DNA from: Spirochaetota bacterium
GTDB lineage: Bacteria; Spirochaetota; Spirochaetia; Treponematales; UBA12059
Direction of reading: 5' to 3'
Assembly (NCBI GenBank): GCA_003247225.1
Contig: QKAK01000193.1
Coordinates: 1-54,192 of the forward strand
Length of the DNA: 54,192 bases
Part shown: positions 1-9,544 of the stretch, piece by piece
How positions within the stretch are numbered: the stretch's first letter is position 1
Layout: each line of letters begins with the position of its first letter
The notes under the pieces: generated by a model
The model's input: only the letters and a program-made list of their open reading frames with translations
What the model was told of the DNA's origin: nothing
The model's database searches: none
Translations under genes and position numbers: made by a program

Positions 1-484
1 CGTCGTCGTCGTGCTCGACAGCTGCCACTCAGGCGGCTTCGTCGACGCGGGCGCCACGGCCGACGCGATACCCGGCTCGTACGGCATCTACGACGACGAG
101 CTGGCCTATACCTGGTACCTGGGCGCCCTCGGCGACGCGGCGGCGGCCTTCTCCTACGCGGCCGAGCCAGGCTACGTCGTGCTGGCGGCCGCCGGAGCGG
201 ACGAGTACTCCTGGGAATCGGGCGACCACGGCATCTTCACGCGCTTCCTGCTCGAGGCCGCCGGCGACGGCTCAGAGGCGGCCGACCGCGACGGCGACGG
301 CTATCTGACGACGACCGAGCTATACCGCTACGCGCTCGCGGGCATAGAAGCCGAGTGGAACCACATCTATGACGATACGCCGAGCTTGCGGATGCAACTA
401 TACGCCGGCGATTACTGGGACGACTACCTGCCCCATCTTTCGGGCACCGCGATAGAGTACGCGCTCATGCCCGCCGGGGATTGA
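1..484 (+). CDS. Caspase-like (peptidase C14 / metacaspase) protein, C-terminal fragment truncated by window edge, with EF-hand loop
   Basis: Frame reads VVVLDSCHSGGF (catalytic Cys motif of caspase-fold peptidases), GDHGIFTRFLLEA downstream, and DRDGDGYLTTTE, a canonical 12-residue EF-hand loop. Start lies outside the window. Confidence 0.75.
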   Translation, partial: VVVVLDSCHSGGFVDAGATADAIPGSYGIYDDELAYTWYLGALGDAAAAFSYAAEPGYVVLAAAGADEYSWESGDHGIFTRFLLEAAGDGSEAADRDGDGYLTTTELYRYALAGIEAEWNHIYDDTPSLRMQLYAGDYWDDYLPHLSGTAIEYALMPAGD

Positions 485-554
485 GCCGGCCGATAGACGA
501 ACGGAGGGGCCGGCCGCGCGGAGCGCGGCCGGGCGCGGGCCCGACCCGCGCTTC

Positions 555-791
555 CTAGGTGGCCAAGTAGTCCGCGAGAGCGTCCCGGAGCTTCTCGGCC
601 TCGTCGCGCGTCAGGGCTATGCCCTTGCCCATGCGCTCGTGGGAAGGGTCCCAGCTGCGCAGGTCCAGCTTAGGCTCGCGCCCGTTCCAGGAGACCAGGT
701 TGAGCTCGACCGTCCAGTCCTTGCCCGACGGGCCGAGCACCGCCAGGCGGCGGTCTATCCTGAATTGGATCAAGTCGCGGTTCCTGTCCAC
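555..791 (-). CDS. PC4/YdbC-like small ssDNA-binding-type protein
   Basis: 78 aa; ELNLVSWNGREPKLDLRSWDPSHERMGKGIALT pattern typical of the PC4/YdbC family; GTG start preceded by GGAGG. Confidence 0.75.
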   Translation of the reverse strand: MDRNRDLIQFRIDRRLAVLGPSGKDWTVELNLVSWNGREPKLDLRSWDPSHERMGKGIALTRDEAEKLRDALADYLAT

Positions 792-809
792 TAGCCACCT
801 CCGCGCCGT

Positions 810-1334
810 TTATATTCCCGGTTCGAAGCCCTCGTCTCCGGCGGCGAACTCGGGGAATCGGTAGACTATGACGCCCGACGGGCGCACGCGCATCTCGCAG
901 AAGCCCTTGGCGGCCAGCTTCTCGAGGGCGGTCCTGGCGCTCTCGGAGTCGTAGTCGCTCTCGATGGCTATCTCGCCGGGGGTGACGAGGCCGCCGTTCT
1001 TCTTGGCCGTCCGCAGTATGACCTTCTCGATCGTATCCTTGGCGCGGGAGCGATCCTGGCCGGGCTCGACGTAGCGCTCGCGTATGACGACGCGCTCGCG
1101 CGGCATGTCGAGGGCCTCGCGGTAGCCGGCTCGTATATTGGCCTCGCGCACCTGGCCTGACAGCGTGAAGAAGTCGTAGACGGAGCCTACCATGCCGAGG
1201 CCGCCGGTGCAGAGCCAGAGGATGCCGGTAGGTATCTTGCGTAGGTAGAACCTATGGAAACCCAGGGCGCCGAAGCCTCCGAGCGCCCAGAGCAGGTACG
1301 CTATAGCAGTGTTATAGTACATCGCGTTCTCCAT
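810..1334 (-). CDS. TM2-domain membrane protein
   Basis: MENAMYYNTAIAYLLWALGGFGALGFHRFYLRK..GILWLCTGGLGMVGSVYDFFTL is a TM2 domain; start placed at the ATG inside ORF 810..1403. Confidence 0.75.
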   Translation of the reverse strand: MENAMYYNTAIAYLLWALGGFGALGFHRFYLRKIPTGILWLCTGGLGMVGSVYDFFTLSGQVREANIRAGYREALDMPRERVVIRERYVEPGQDRSRAKDTIEKVILRTAKKNGGLVTPGEIAIESDYDSESARTALEKLAAKGFCEMRVRPSGVIVYRFPEFAAGDEGFEPGI

Positions 1335-1431
1335 GATGCGGATGGGTATATAGTACCACAGAATGGCCCCGAGGAAAAATGCCGCGGGCGGGGCTTTGAC
1401 CAAGGCACGCGCCTAGTGGTATTACTATGCC

Positions 1432-2820
1432 ATGAAGGATATTAAAGCGATTCTGGCGGAGCGATCCGTAGGCTCCGCGATCACGGCCAAGGGTTGGGCC
1501 CGCACCAAGCGCTCGACCAAGGGCGCCACGTTCGTCGAGCTGTACGACGGCTCGTGCTTCTCGGGGCTCCAGTGCGTCTTCGACTCCGGAGCCGCGTCGC
1601 CCGGGCTCGAGGCGGCCCTCGCCAGGGTGACGACCGGCGCGGCCCTCGCCGTCAGCGGCGTTCTCGTCGACTCGCCGGCCGCTGGCCAGCCCGTGGAGCT
1701 CAAGGCCTCGGCCGTCGAGGTGATCGGCGAATGCCCGGCCGACTCGTACCCGCTCCAGAAGAAGGCCCACTCGCTCGAGTTCCTGCGCGAGATAGCCCAC
1801 CTGCGCCCGCGCACCAATACGATAGGCGCGGCGGCGCGCATGCGCGACGAGATGGCATACGCCGTCCATACCTTCTTCCACGACCGCGGCTTCCGCTACG
1901 TGCACACGCCGCTGATCACCGCGAGCGACTGCGAGGGCGCCGGCGAGATGTTCCAGGTGACGACCCTGGACCTGGACGCGATAGCCAAGCGCGGCGAGCC
2001 GGTCGACTACGCGAAGGACTTCTTCGGCAAGAAGGCCTTCCTGTCCGTCTCCGGCCAGCTGAACGTCGAGACCTACGCGATGGCCCTCGGCAAGACCTAT
2101 ACCTTCGGCCCGACCTTCCGCGCCGAGAACTCCAACACGACCCGCCACCTGGCCGAATTCTGGATGATAGAGCCGGAATTCGCGTTCGCCGAGCTGGCCG
2201 ACGACATGGAGCTGGCCGAGGACTTCGTCAAGCACCTGCTCGGCTGGGCGCTGGACCGCTGCGGCGACGACATGGCCTTCTTCGACAAGCGCGTGCAGCC
2301 CGGCCTGATCGGGATGCTCGACGGCGTGCGCTCGAAGCGCTTCGCCCACATGACCTATACCGACGCCATAGCCGAGCTGGAGCGCCGGAAGGAGCCGTTC
2401 GAGTTCAAGCCGTACTGGGGCTGCGACCTGCAGACCGAGCACGAGCGCTACCTGTCGGAGACGGTCGTGGGCGGCCCGGTGATCGTGACCGACTACCCGA
2501 GGGAGCTCAAGGCCTTCTACATGCGCCTGAACGACGACGGGAAGACCGTCCGCGCGATGGACGTGCTGGTACCGCGCATCGGCGAGATCATCGGCGGCTC
2601 GGAGCGCGAGTACCGCTACGACGTGCTCGTCGAGAACATGCGCGCGAAGGGACTGAGGCCCGAGGACTACTGGTGGTACCTGGACCTCAGGCGCTTCGGC
2701 TCGGCGCCGCACGCCGGCTTCGGCCTCGGCTTCGAGCGCCTCCTACGCTACGTCACCGGCATCGAGAACATCAGGGACGTGATCCCGTTCCCGCGGGCCG
2801 TGAAGCAGGCGGACTTTTGA
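1432..2820 (+). CDS. asnS: Asparaginyl-tRNA synthetase
   Basis: 462 aa class II aaRS; GEMFQVTTLD, FGPTFRAENSNTTRHLAEFWMIEPE, HAGFGLGFERLLRYVTGIENIRDVIPFPR. Confidence 0.95.
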   Translation: MKDIKAILAERSVGSAITAKGWARTKRSTKGATFVELYDGSCFSGLQCVFDSGAASPGLEAALARVTTGAALAVSGVLVDSPAAGQPVELKASAVEVIGECPADSYPLQKKAHSLEFLREIAHLRPRTNTIGAAARMRDEMAYAVHTFFHDRGFRYVHTPLITASDCEGAGEMFQVTTLDLDAIAKRGEPVDYAKDFFGKKAFLSVSGQLNVETYAMALGKTYTFGPTFRAENSNTTRHLAEFWMIEPEFAFAELADDMELAEDFVKHLLGWALDRCGDDMAFFDKRVQPGLIGMLDGVRSKRFAHMTYTDAIAELERRKEPFEFKPYWGCDLQTEHERYLSETVVGGPVIVTDYPRELKAFYMRLNDDGKTVRAMDVLVPRIGEIIGGSEREYRYDVLVENMRAKGLRPEDYWWYLDLRRFGSAPHAGFGLGFERLLRYVTGIENIRDVIPFPRAVKQADF

Positions 2821-4037
2821 TCAGGCGCCTCGTCGCCGCCGCGGCGCTAGCCGCGGCCCTGTTCCTGCCCCGCGTATCCGCCTCGGCGGCGGAGACGCAG
2901 GGCCTCAACGCCTCGCGGCCGGCCGACGTCGACGCCAGGTCCGTCATCGTCGTCGACATGGCCAACGGCGAGGTCCTGTACGAGCGGGACGCCGACCTGG
3001 TCATACCCCCGGCCAGCCTGACGAAGATCATGACGATGATGGTCGCCCTCGACGCCGTCGACGCGGGGCGCGTTAACCTTACCGACCGCGTGCTCATCAC
3101 CAGGGAGGACGTGACGCTGCCCTACCGGTCGTCGCTGATGTACCTGCAGGAAGGCATGAACGTACCCTTCGACGACCTCCTCCGCGGCATGGCGGTGATC
3201 TCGGGCAACGACGCGGCCAAGACCGTCGCGAGGGTGCTCGCCGGATCCCAGGAGGCCTTCGCCGAGCTCATGAACGCCGAGGCCGCGCGTCTCGGCCTGG
3301 CCGAGACGCGCTTCGTCGAGCCGTCGGGGCTGTCCGAATACAATACGACCACGGCCCGCGAGATGGCCGCTCTGGCCAGGGCCTACCTCTCGCGCCACCC
3401 GAGCGCCCTGGCCGACTACCATTCCAGGACGACGATGCACTTTCCCCGAGAGGACGTGATGCCGGCGGGCGCCGAGCCGCCCGCGATCAAGATACTCCTC
3501 CAGACGACCAATAAGCTCCTGTTCAAGTACGACGGCTGCGACGGCCTCAAGACCGGCTATATCGACGAATCGGGCTATAACCTGGTCGCTACGGCGGAAC
3601 GGGACGGCAGCCGCTTCATCATCGTAACGCTCGGCGGTACCGGCGGGCCCGACAGCCGCGCGCGCTCGGGCGCGTACCTGCTCGACTGGGCCTTCGCCAA
3701 CTGGAAGACGGTCAGGCCGGAGGCTCCCGATCCGGGCTCCGCCAGGGCCTGGGGCGGGGCGGCCGAGACGGTGGCCCTCGCCTACGCGGAGGATCCCGTG
3801 TTCACCGTGCAGGCCAGGCTGGCCGGCAACATAGGCTGCCGGATCGAGGCCGCGGCCGAGGTAGAGGCGCCGGTCGCCGCCGGGACCAGGCTCGGCCAGG
3901 CGGTGTTCACCTCGGGCGACGCCGTTGTCAGGCGCATCGACCTGGTGGCGGCCGGCGACGTGCCGCTCGGCAACCTGTTCGTGCGGATGCGCGACGCGGT
4001 GATACGCTTCTTCAGGCGCCTGTTCGGCGGCGAGTAG
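2817..4037 (+). CDS. D-alanyl-D-alanine carboxypeptidase (penicillin-binding protein, S11 family)
   Basis: TTG start overlaps the asnS stop (TTGA). Signal peptide, then PASLTKIMTMMVALD (SxxK), SGNDAAKTVA (SxN), DGLKTGYIDESGYNLVATA (KTG). The long ORF 1494..4037 is frame read-through. Confidence 0.9.
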   Translation: MIRRLVAAAALAAALFLPRVSASAAETQGLNASRPADVDARSVIVVDMANGEVLYERDADLVIPPASLTKIMTMMVALDAVDAGRVNLTDRVLITREDVTLPYRSSLMYLQEGMNVPFDDLLRGMAVISGNDAAKTVARVLAGSQEAFAELMNAEAARLGLAETRFVEPSGLSEYNTTTAREMAALARAYLSRHPSALADYHSRTTMHFPREDVMPAGAEPPAIKILLQTTNKLLFKYDGCDGLKTGYIDESGYNLVATAERDGSRFIIVTLGGTGGPDSRARSGAYLLDWAFANWKTVRPEAPDPGSARAWGGAAETVALAYAEDPVFTVQARLAGNIGCRIEAAAEVEAPVAAGTRLGQAVFTSGDAVVRRIDLVAAGDVPLGNLFVRMRDAVIRFFRRLFGGE

Positions 4038-4082
4038 CGGGGCCGCGGCTCGGTCCTCGACTCGATTAGAATCGGCCGGCGA

Positions 4083-4958
4083 TCAGTCTGCGAACCGCAG
4101 CGCGTCGCCGTCGCGGACGACGAGCCCGTCGCGCTCGAGCCCGGCGGCCGCGGCGTCGAGCCTTCCGTACTCGATGCCGCTCTCGGCCGCCATCTCGGCG
4201 AGCGCGACCGCGCCGTGGTCGCCCAAGGACCGTAGGATAGCTCCCCTGGCCTGCCTGACCGAGCCCTGGAAGCGCGACTGCGTCGAATAGGCGGCGGCCC
4301 TCCGCGTCGGGTTAGGCTCCCGCTTCTTGAGCCAGGAACCGTAGTCCATCAGCGCGTAGTACCAGGTCCTCGGGTCGCCGCGGTCGAGCGCCGCCAGGGC
4401 CAGCGCCTCGAGCTCGCGGTCGCCGACGCGGTCTCGGCCGGGACGGAAATGGAAGATCAGCGCGGCCCGTATGTTCGTCTCCAGGAAGACCGTAGGCTGG
4501 TCGTAGGCGAAGGCGAGCACGGCCCTGGCCGTGTAGCGGCCGACGCCCGGCAGCTCGAGGAGGAGCCGCTCGTCTGCCGGAGGTACGCCGCCGTAGCGCT
4601 CGGCGCATATCCTCGCGGCCTCCCTGAGGCGCAGCGCCCTCGAGTTGTAGCCCAGCCCGCGCCAGGCCTCGTAGACCTCGGCGAGCTCGGCGCCCGCCAG
4701 GCTCGCCGCGTCGGGGAAGCGCTCCATCCAGGCCGCGTAGCGCGGCTCGACGCGGGAGACCTGGGTCTGCTGCAGCATTATCTCAGAGACGAGCACCGCC
4801 CAAGGACCTACTCTACGGCGCCACGGCAGGTCGCGGCCTTCCCGCTCGTACAGGCCGAGCACCGCGCGCCTGAAGGCCTCGATGTCGTCGACGGTCGGCT
4901 CCTCGAGGCTCGGCCCCTCTCGCCGGCGCTCCTCGGGCCGGGGCCCGGCCCGCCTCAT
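4083..4958 (-). CDS. MutY-like A/G-specific adenine glycosylase (HhH-GPD), lacking the Fe-S cluster
   Basis: LPWRRRVGPWAVLVSEIMLQQTQVSRV and LPGVGRYTARAVLAFA; no C-X6-C-X2-C-X5-C motif; short winged-helix-like C-terminus. Confidence 0.8.
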   Translation of the reverse strand: MRRAGPRPEERRREGPSLEEPTVDDIEAFRRAVLGLYEREGRDLPWRRRVGPWAVLVSEIMLQQTQVSRVEPRYAAWMERFPDAASLAGAELAEVYEAWRGLGYNSRALRLREAARICAERYGGVPPADERLLLELPGVGRYTARAVLAFAYDQPTVFLETNIRAALIFHFRPGRDRVGDRELEALALAALDRGDPRTWYYALMDYGSWLKKREPNPTRRAAAYSTQSRFQGSVRQARGAILRSLGDHGAVALAEMAAESGIEYGRLDAAAAGLERDGLVVRDGDALRFAD

Positions 4959-7174
4959 CGGCTCATCGCGGCGACGAGCGACTCGGCGGCGGCCCTGGCG
5001 CGGGCCGCCAAGGCCTGGAGGGCCTGGGCCTTCTCGGCGAGGCTGGAGTTCCGCTCGATGACCACCGCGGCGGATTCCGCCATCGCCGCGTGGCCCGCCT
5101 CGAGCGCCTTCATATCGGCCGAGGCGTGCTCGGACAGGCTGGCCTCGGTCGCGGCCTCCTCCGTCATGCGCGCGGCCGAGGCCGCGAGGGTCCTGGCCTC
5201 CTCGGCGACGCGCGACCCCGACGACGCCTGGCGCCTGGCCTCGGCTACGGCCTCGGTCACGCTGGCGCTGGTATGGGCGGCGCCGTCGGCTATCCTGGCC
5301 AACGAATCTCCGACCGTCCGGTTCGAGGCCACTCCCTCGCCGACCGCGGCCTCGATGCGCGCGACGATGTCGCCTATGCTCGCGGCCCTCTCGGCGCTCG
5401 CCTGGGCCAGGGCCTTGATCTCGTGGGCCACCACCGCGAAGCCTCGGCCGGCGGTTCCGGCGTGGGCCGCCTCTATCGACGCGTTCATCGCGAGGAGGTT
5501 GGTCCGGTCGGCCAGCTCGCCGACGGCCCCGACGACGGAGCGGATCTCCTCGGAGGCCTCCCGGACCCTGTCCATCGACGCCGACAGCCTTTTCATCGAG
5601 CCGCTCGCCTCGGCGGTAAGCCGGTCGAGGCTCGACGCGAAGGCCGCCGTGCCCTCGATGGCGTCGCCGACCCTGGTCATGCCGTCTATCATGCCGCCCG
5701 TGTCGCGGGCCGTGCGCTCGATGCTGGTGGCCTCGAGCGCCAGCTCCTCCTTGACGGAGGCTATCGAGCCGAGGAGGCTCGAGATCGATCCGGTCGCCCC
5801 GTCGAGCGCCGATCGCTGGGCCGACGCCGACGCGCCTATGTCGTCGGCCGACGCGGCCGACCTGCGGGCCGCCTCGGCGACCTCGGCGACCTCGGCCTCG
5901 AGCGTCTGGGCCACGCTCGAGGTCTCGTCGGCCGCGCGCTCCACCTCGCGCAGCAGGGACGATAGCTTGTCGCGCTGCGACGACAGCTCGGCGGTGTACG
6001 CGTCGAGCTCCCGACGCAGCGTCGAGGAGCGCAGCGAGGTGGCTATGAATATCGATAGATTGAGGGAGAAGAAGGTGAAGCCCTGGAGCCAGGCGAAGGG
6101 CTGCCTCCCGGACACCTGGAATACGATATCGTGGACGGCGAAGCCGACGCCTACGACTATGCCTATGAGGATGGGCAGCGCGTCGCGCTTGCCCTTCCTG
6201 GTCGCGCTGGCCAGGATAGCGATGGCGATGACGATCACCGAGAAGACGGGCGCCAGGCTCAGGTTGAATAGCAGGTCGATCATGCCGTCGTCGTTCGAGA
6301 AGGCGATGAAGCCGGTGGTGAACGCCGTTATATCGACGGCCGCGAAGGCCTTCGCGGCCTTATACCCCCGGGTATCGAAGAACCGTACGAAGAACAGTAG
6401 CGAGAAGCACAGCGAGGCCGTCAGGCACGACCTCGCGACGGCGCGCTGCAGCAGGCCGCCCAGCATCAGGCGCTCGGTGCCCATGTCGAAGAAGTAGACG
6501 GCGACGAAGAACAGCGACAGCGCGTAGAAGAGGCTGGCCTTGTCGTCGCGCCTCGAGGCGAAGGCGGCGATGAAGTATACGCCCATGAAGGCGCACAGCG
6601 CGGCGAGTATTATGTTTATCCTGGATACGAAGAACGAGGCGAGGTAGAGGATCGAGTCGGCGCGGTCCGAGTCTGCCAGGGCTAGGCCCGGGATCCTGGC
6701 GCGGGTGCCGGAGTAATAGCAGCGGATAGCCAGGGAAACCGTACCGTCGATGATAGCCGACGAGGGTATGAGCAGGACAGTGTCCGTCTGCGGCCTGGCG
6801 TAGTAGTCGGGCGGCAGCCCGCCCCGCGAGCCTACGTAGACGCCGCCGGCGTACAGGTCGAAGGCGCAGTCCATCTTGCCGCTCTCGAACCAGACCGGCC
6901 CGTCGGCCAGGGACGGCGGCACCGAGGCCTCGGCCCTGATCCAGAAGTACCCGTCGCCGCCGCGCAGGTCGACGACGGCCGGAGCGCGTACGACCTCCCA
7001 CGACGAGTCGTCGTAGCCCGGCGACGCCCAGGCCGGATCGTCGCCGCGGCCGTACCGCAGCTCGGAGAAGGCCTCCGGCCAGTATACGCCGTCGGCCGCC
7101 GCGATAGCGACGGGGAACGAGGCGGCTATAGCGGCTAGCGCTATGGCTCGCGTGATGCCGGTATAACGTTTCAT
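4955..7174 (-). CDS. 7TM-DISM sensor / methyl-accepting chemotaxis protein
   Basis: 739 aa: signal peptide, jelly-roll-like N-terminal domain, about 7 TM helices, and MCP signalling tip ELADRTNLLAMNASIEAAHAGTAGRGFAVVAHEIKALA. ATGA overlap with the glycosylase gene. Confidence 0.9.
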   Translation of the reverse strand: MKRYTGITRAIALAAIAASFPVAIAAADGVYWPEAFSELRYGRGDDPAWASPGYDDSSWEVVRAPAVVDLRGGDGYFWIRAEASVPPSLADGPVWFESGKMDCAFDLYAGGVYVGSRGGLPPDYYARPQTDTVLLIPSSAIIDGTVSLAIRCYYSGTRARIPGLALADSDRADSILYLASFFVSRINIILAALCAFMGVYFIAAFASRRDDKASLFYALSLFFVAVYFFDMGTERLMLGGLLQRAVARSCLTASLCFSLLFFVRFFDTRGYKAAKAFAAVDITAFTTGFIAFSNDDGMIDLLFNLSLAPVFSVIVIAIAILASATRKGKRDALPILIGIVVGVGFAVHDIVFQVSGRQPFAWLQGFTFFSLNLSIFIATSLRSSTLRRELDAYTAELSSQRDKLSSLLREVERAADETSSVAQTLEAEVAEVAEAARRSAASADDIGASASAQRSALDGATGSISSLLGSIASVKEELALEATSIERTARDTGGMIDGMTRVGDAIEGTAAFASSLDRLTAEASGSMKRLSASMDRVREASEEIRSVVGAVGELADRTNLLAMNASIEAAHAGTAGRGFAVVAHEIKALAQASAERAASIGDIVARIEAAVGEGVASNRTVGDSLARIADGAAHTSASVTEAVAEARRQASSGSRVAEEARTLAASAARMTEEAATEASLSEHASADMKALEAGHAAMAESAAVVIERNSSLAEKAQALQALAARARAAAESLVAAMSR

Positions 7175-7245
7175 GCTGGGCTCCGAGCGTCAGGCTGGTC
7201 GCAGTATAGCCGCCGGCCCGACGCTCGGGCAAGCCCGATCAGCCC

Positions 7246-7851
7246 TTACTCGTCGCCGAATATATGCACGTACTCGTGGAGCAGCTCCTCCGCGGTCTCC
7301 TTGCAGCCGCCGCAGACGGTGCCTATCTTGGTCCGCTCCTGCAGGCCGACCCAGTCTCGCGCGCCCTGCTTGACGGCTTCCTCGATGTCGCGGTCGCTGA
7401 TGTTCAGGCAGGTGCAGATGATCCTGGCGCCCTCGTTGCGGAACTCGCCGGCGCGGCCGTTCTTGGCGAGGTAGTCGTCGATGGCGGCGCGCAGGGCCTT
7501 GTCGCCGAGCACCGAGCAGTGGATCTTATTGTCCGGCAGGCCGCCGAGCTTGGCGACGATGTCGTTCGGCTTGATGTTGTAGGCCTGCTTGATCGTCATG
7601 CCCTTGACCACCTCCGATAGCATCGAGGTGCTGGCTATGGCGCTGGCGCAGCCGTAGGTCTTCCACCTGACGTCCTTGATCACGTCGCCCTCGACGAGCA
7701 GCATGAACAGCATCTGGTCGCCGCACTTGATGTTGCCGGTCATGCCCTCGGCGTTATAGGGGAACCCCTCGTCGGGGTTGAATACGTTCTTGGGATTCGT
7801 GAAGTGCTCCTTCACGACGTCCGAATACAGCCAGGCGAACGCGTCGCTCAC
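7246..7851 (-). CDS. nifU: NifU-like Fe-S scaffold protein with BFD-like [2Fe-2S] domain
   Basis: VVKEHFTNPKNVF..GNIKCGDQM..KTYGCASAIASTSMLSEVVKGM; CTCLNISDRDIEEAV..TKIGTVCGGC. GTG start with upstream GGAGG; ORF 7246..8724 is read-through. Confidence 0.9.
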   Translation of the reverse strand: MSDAFAWLYSDVVKEHFTNPKNVFNPDEGFPYNAEGMTGNIKCGDQMLFMLLVEGDVIKDVRWKTYGCASAIASTSMLSEVVKGMTIKQAYNIKPNDIVAKLGGLPDNKIHCSVLGDKALRAAIDDYLAKNGRAGEFRNEGARIICTCLNISDRDIEEAVKQGARDWVGLQERTKIGTVCGGCKETAEELLHEYVHIFGDE

Positions 7852-7889
7852 GATACCATCCTCCGCAAATTGTCGCGCGCTCAGGCGCG

Positions 7890-9065
7890 TTAGTATGAAA
7901 CGGTCGACATCGAGCGCAGGCGCGCGATGATCGGGCCGATCCTCGAGACTACGTAGTCGACGTCCTCCTCGGTCGAGTCCCTGCCGAGGCTGAAGCGTAT
8001 TGAGCCGTGCGCCAGCTCCGGCCCGACGCCGGTGGCCATCAGCACGTGGCTCGGGTCGAGGCTGCCCGACGCGCAGGCCGAGCCGGTCGAGACCCTGATG
8101 CCCTCGAGGTCGAGCGACAGCAGGATGGCCTCGCCCTCGGCGCCGGGGAACGATACGTTGAGCGTATTTGGCAGGACGCGCTCCGGGTGGCCGTTGACGC
8201 GGCACTTCGGTACGGCGGCCAGGATGCCGTCGCGCAGGCGCCGCCTGAGGCCGCCGATACGCTCGACGTAGTCGTCGAGCTCGGCCTTGGCCAGCTCGGC
8301 GGCCAGGCCGAAGCCCATGATGCCCTGGTTGTTGTAGGTACCGGCCCGGAAGCCGTGCTCCTGGTGGCCGCCCCTGATCAGCGGCTCGAGGGGGCGGCCC
8401 TCGCGGACGTAGAGTCCGCCGATGCCCTTGGGGCCGTACAGCTTGTGGCACGACATCGTCATGTAGTCGACGCCCCAGTCGTCGACGGATACGGGGATCT
8501 TGCCGACCGACTGGGTGGCGTCCGTGTGCATGTATGCGCCGGCGGCCTTGGCTATCGCGGCTATCGCCCTGATATCCTGGACGGTGCCGATCTCGTTGTT
8601 GGCGGCCATCACCGACACGAGCAGCGTCTCGGGGCCGACCGCGCGCCTGAGCTGGTCCATGTCGACCACGCCGTACTCGTCGACGTCGAGGAAGGTGACC
8701 GGGAAGCCCTCGTCGGCCAGCCACTTGGCCGCGTTGAGCACGCAGGGGTGCTCTATCTTGGTGGTGACGATGCCCTTGCGCCCGCCCTTGCGGCCGAGGT
8801 GGAACATCGTCGCGAAGACCGTATTGTTCGACTCGGAGCCGCCGCTCGTGAAGACGACGCGCTCTGGGTCCTTGGCGCCTATCAGGGCGGCTACGGCGGC
8901 CCTCGAGCGCTCTATGCGCGACCGAGCCTTCCTGCCGGCCTCGTGGAGGCTGGAGGCGTTGGCGTATAGCTCCAGGTCCTCGATCATCTCCGCCTTGACC
9001 TCCGGCCTGAGCGGCGTGGTCGCGTTGTAGTCCATGTACACGAATCTTCGTTCCATCGGCTTCAT
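7890..9065 (-). CDS. nifS: Cysteine desulfurase NifS
   Basis: YMDYNATTPLRPEV, SGGSESNN, SVMAANNEIGTVQD, MSCHKLYGPKGIG, VSTGSACASGSLDPSHVLMA. Confidence 0.95.
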   Translation of the reverse strand: MKPMERRFVYMDYNATTPLRPEVKAEMIEDLELYANASSLHEAGRKARSRIERSRAAVAALIGAKDPERVVFTSGGSESNNTVFATMFHLGRKGGRKGIVTTKIEHPCVLNAAKWLADEGFPVTFLDVDEYGVVDMDQLRRAVGPETLLVSVMAANNEIGTVQDIRAIAAIAKAAGAYMHTDATQSVGKIPVSVDDWGVDYMTMSCHKLYGPKGIGGLYVREGRPLEPLIRGGHQEHGFRAGTYNNQGIMGFGLAAELAKAELDDYVERIGGLRRRLRDGILAAVPKCRVNGHPERVLPNTLNVSFPGAEGEAILLSLDLEGIRVSTGSACASGSLDPSHVLMATGVGPELAHGSIRFSLGRDSTEEDVDYVVSRIGPIIARLRSMSTVSY

Positions 9066-9463
9066 CCTTGTGCTACGTCCTTGAGCGTACGCTCCGCGAG
9101 GTACGCGTCTATGGTCGATTTAAGCCCGATCCAGAAATTCCTGGGGTGGCAGGCGGCCCCCTGAGCGCAGGCGCCTATCGCGTCGACGCAGGTGACCGGC
9201 TTGATCCTGCCGTCGATCGCCTCGACGATCTCGAGCATGGTGATATCAGACGGATTCTTGGCCATCCTGTAGCCGCCGTTCTTGCCGCGCTCGCTCTCGA
9301 TGAGGCCGAAGGCCTTGAGCCTCGATAGTATGCCCTCGAGGTACTTCGCCGGGATGTTCTCCGCCTGGGCGATCTCCGCCGAGGTCGACGAACGATCCGG
9401 CTTGGTCGCGAGGCAGGTCATGGCGCGTATGGCGTACTGTGTCCTGGCCGATACGGAGAACAT
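9062..9463 (-). CDS. Rrf2/IscR-family transcriptional regulator
   Basis: VSARTQYAIRAMTCLA..AEIAQAENIPAKYLEGILSRLKAFGLIESERGKNGGYRMAK; three-Cys C..C..C region; ATGA overlap with nifS. Confidence 0.92.
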   Translation of the reverse strand: MFSVSARTQYAIRAMTCLATKPDRSSTSAEIAQAENIPAKYLEGILSRLKAFGLIESERGKNGGYRMAKNPSDITMLEIVEAIDGRIKPVTCVDAIGACAQGAACHPRNFWIGLKSTIDAYLAERTLKDVAQG

Positions 9464-9478
9464 GCAGCAATCCCCTTA

Positions 9479-9528
9479 ATTCCTATCTGGATAGTAGGAA
9501 TATATCCCCGGAGGCGCGGCTTAGTCAA
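9479..9528 (-). promoter_or_regulatory. sigma70-type promoter overlapped by a palindromic operator for the rrf2-nifS-nifU operon
   Basis: Minus strand: TTGACT (9523-9528) -N18- TATATT (9499-9504), overlapped by ATTCCTA-N9-TAGGAAT (9479-9501). Confidence 0.7.
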
Positions 9529-9544
9529 GCCGTGGAACGGGCGC

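Noticed and set aside
1494-2816. N-terminal part of ORF 1494..4037
   Set aside because: Out-of-frame read-through of asnS; real carboxypeptidase starts at TTG 2817.
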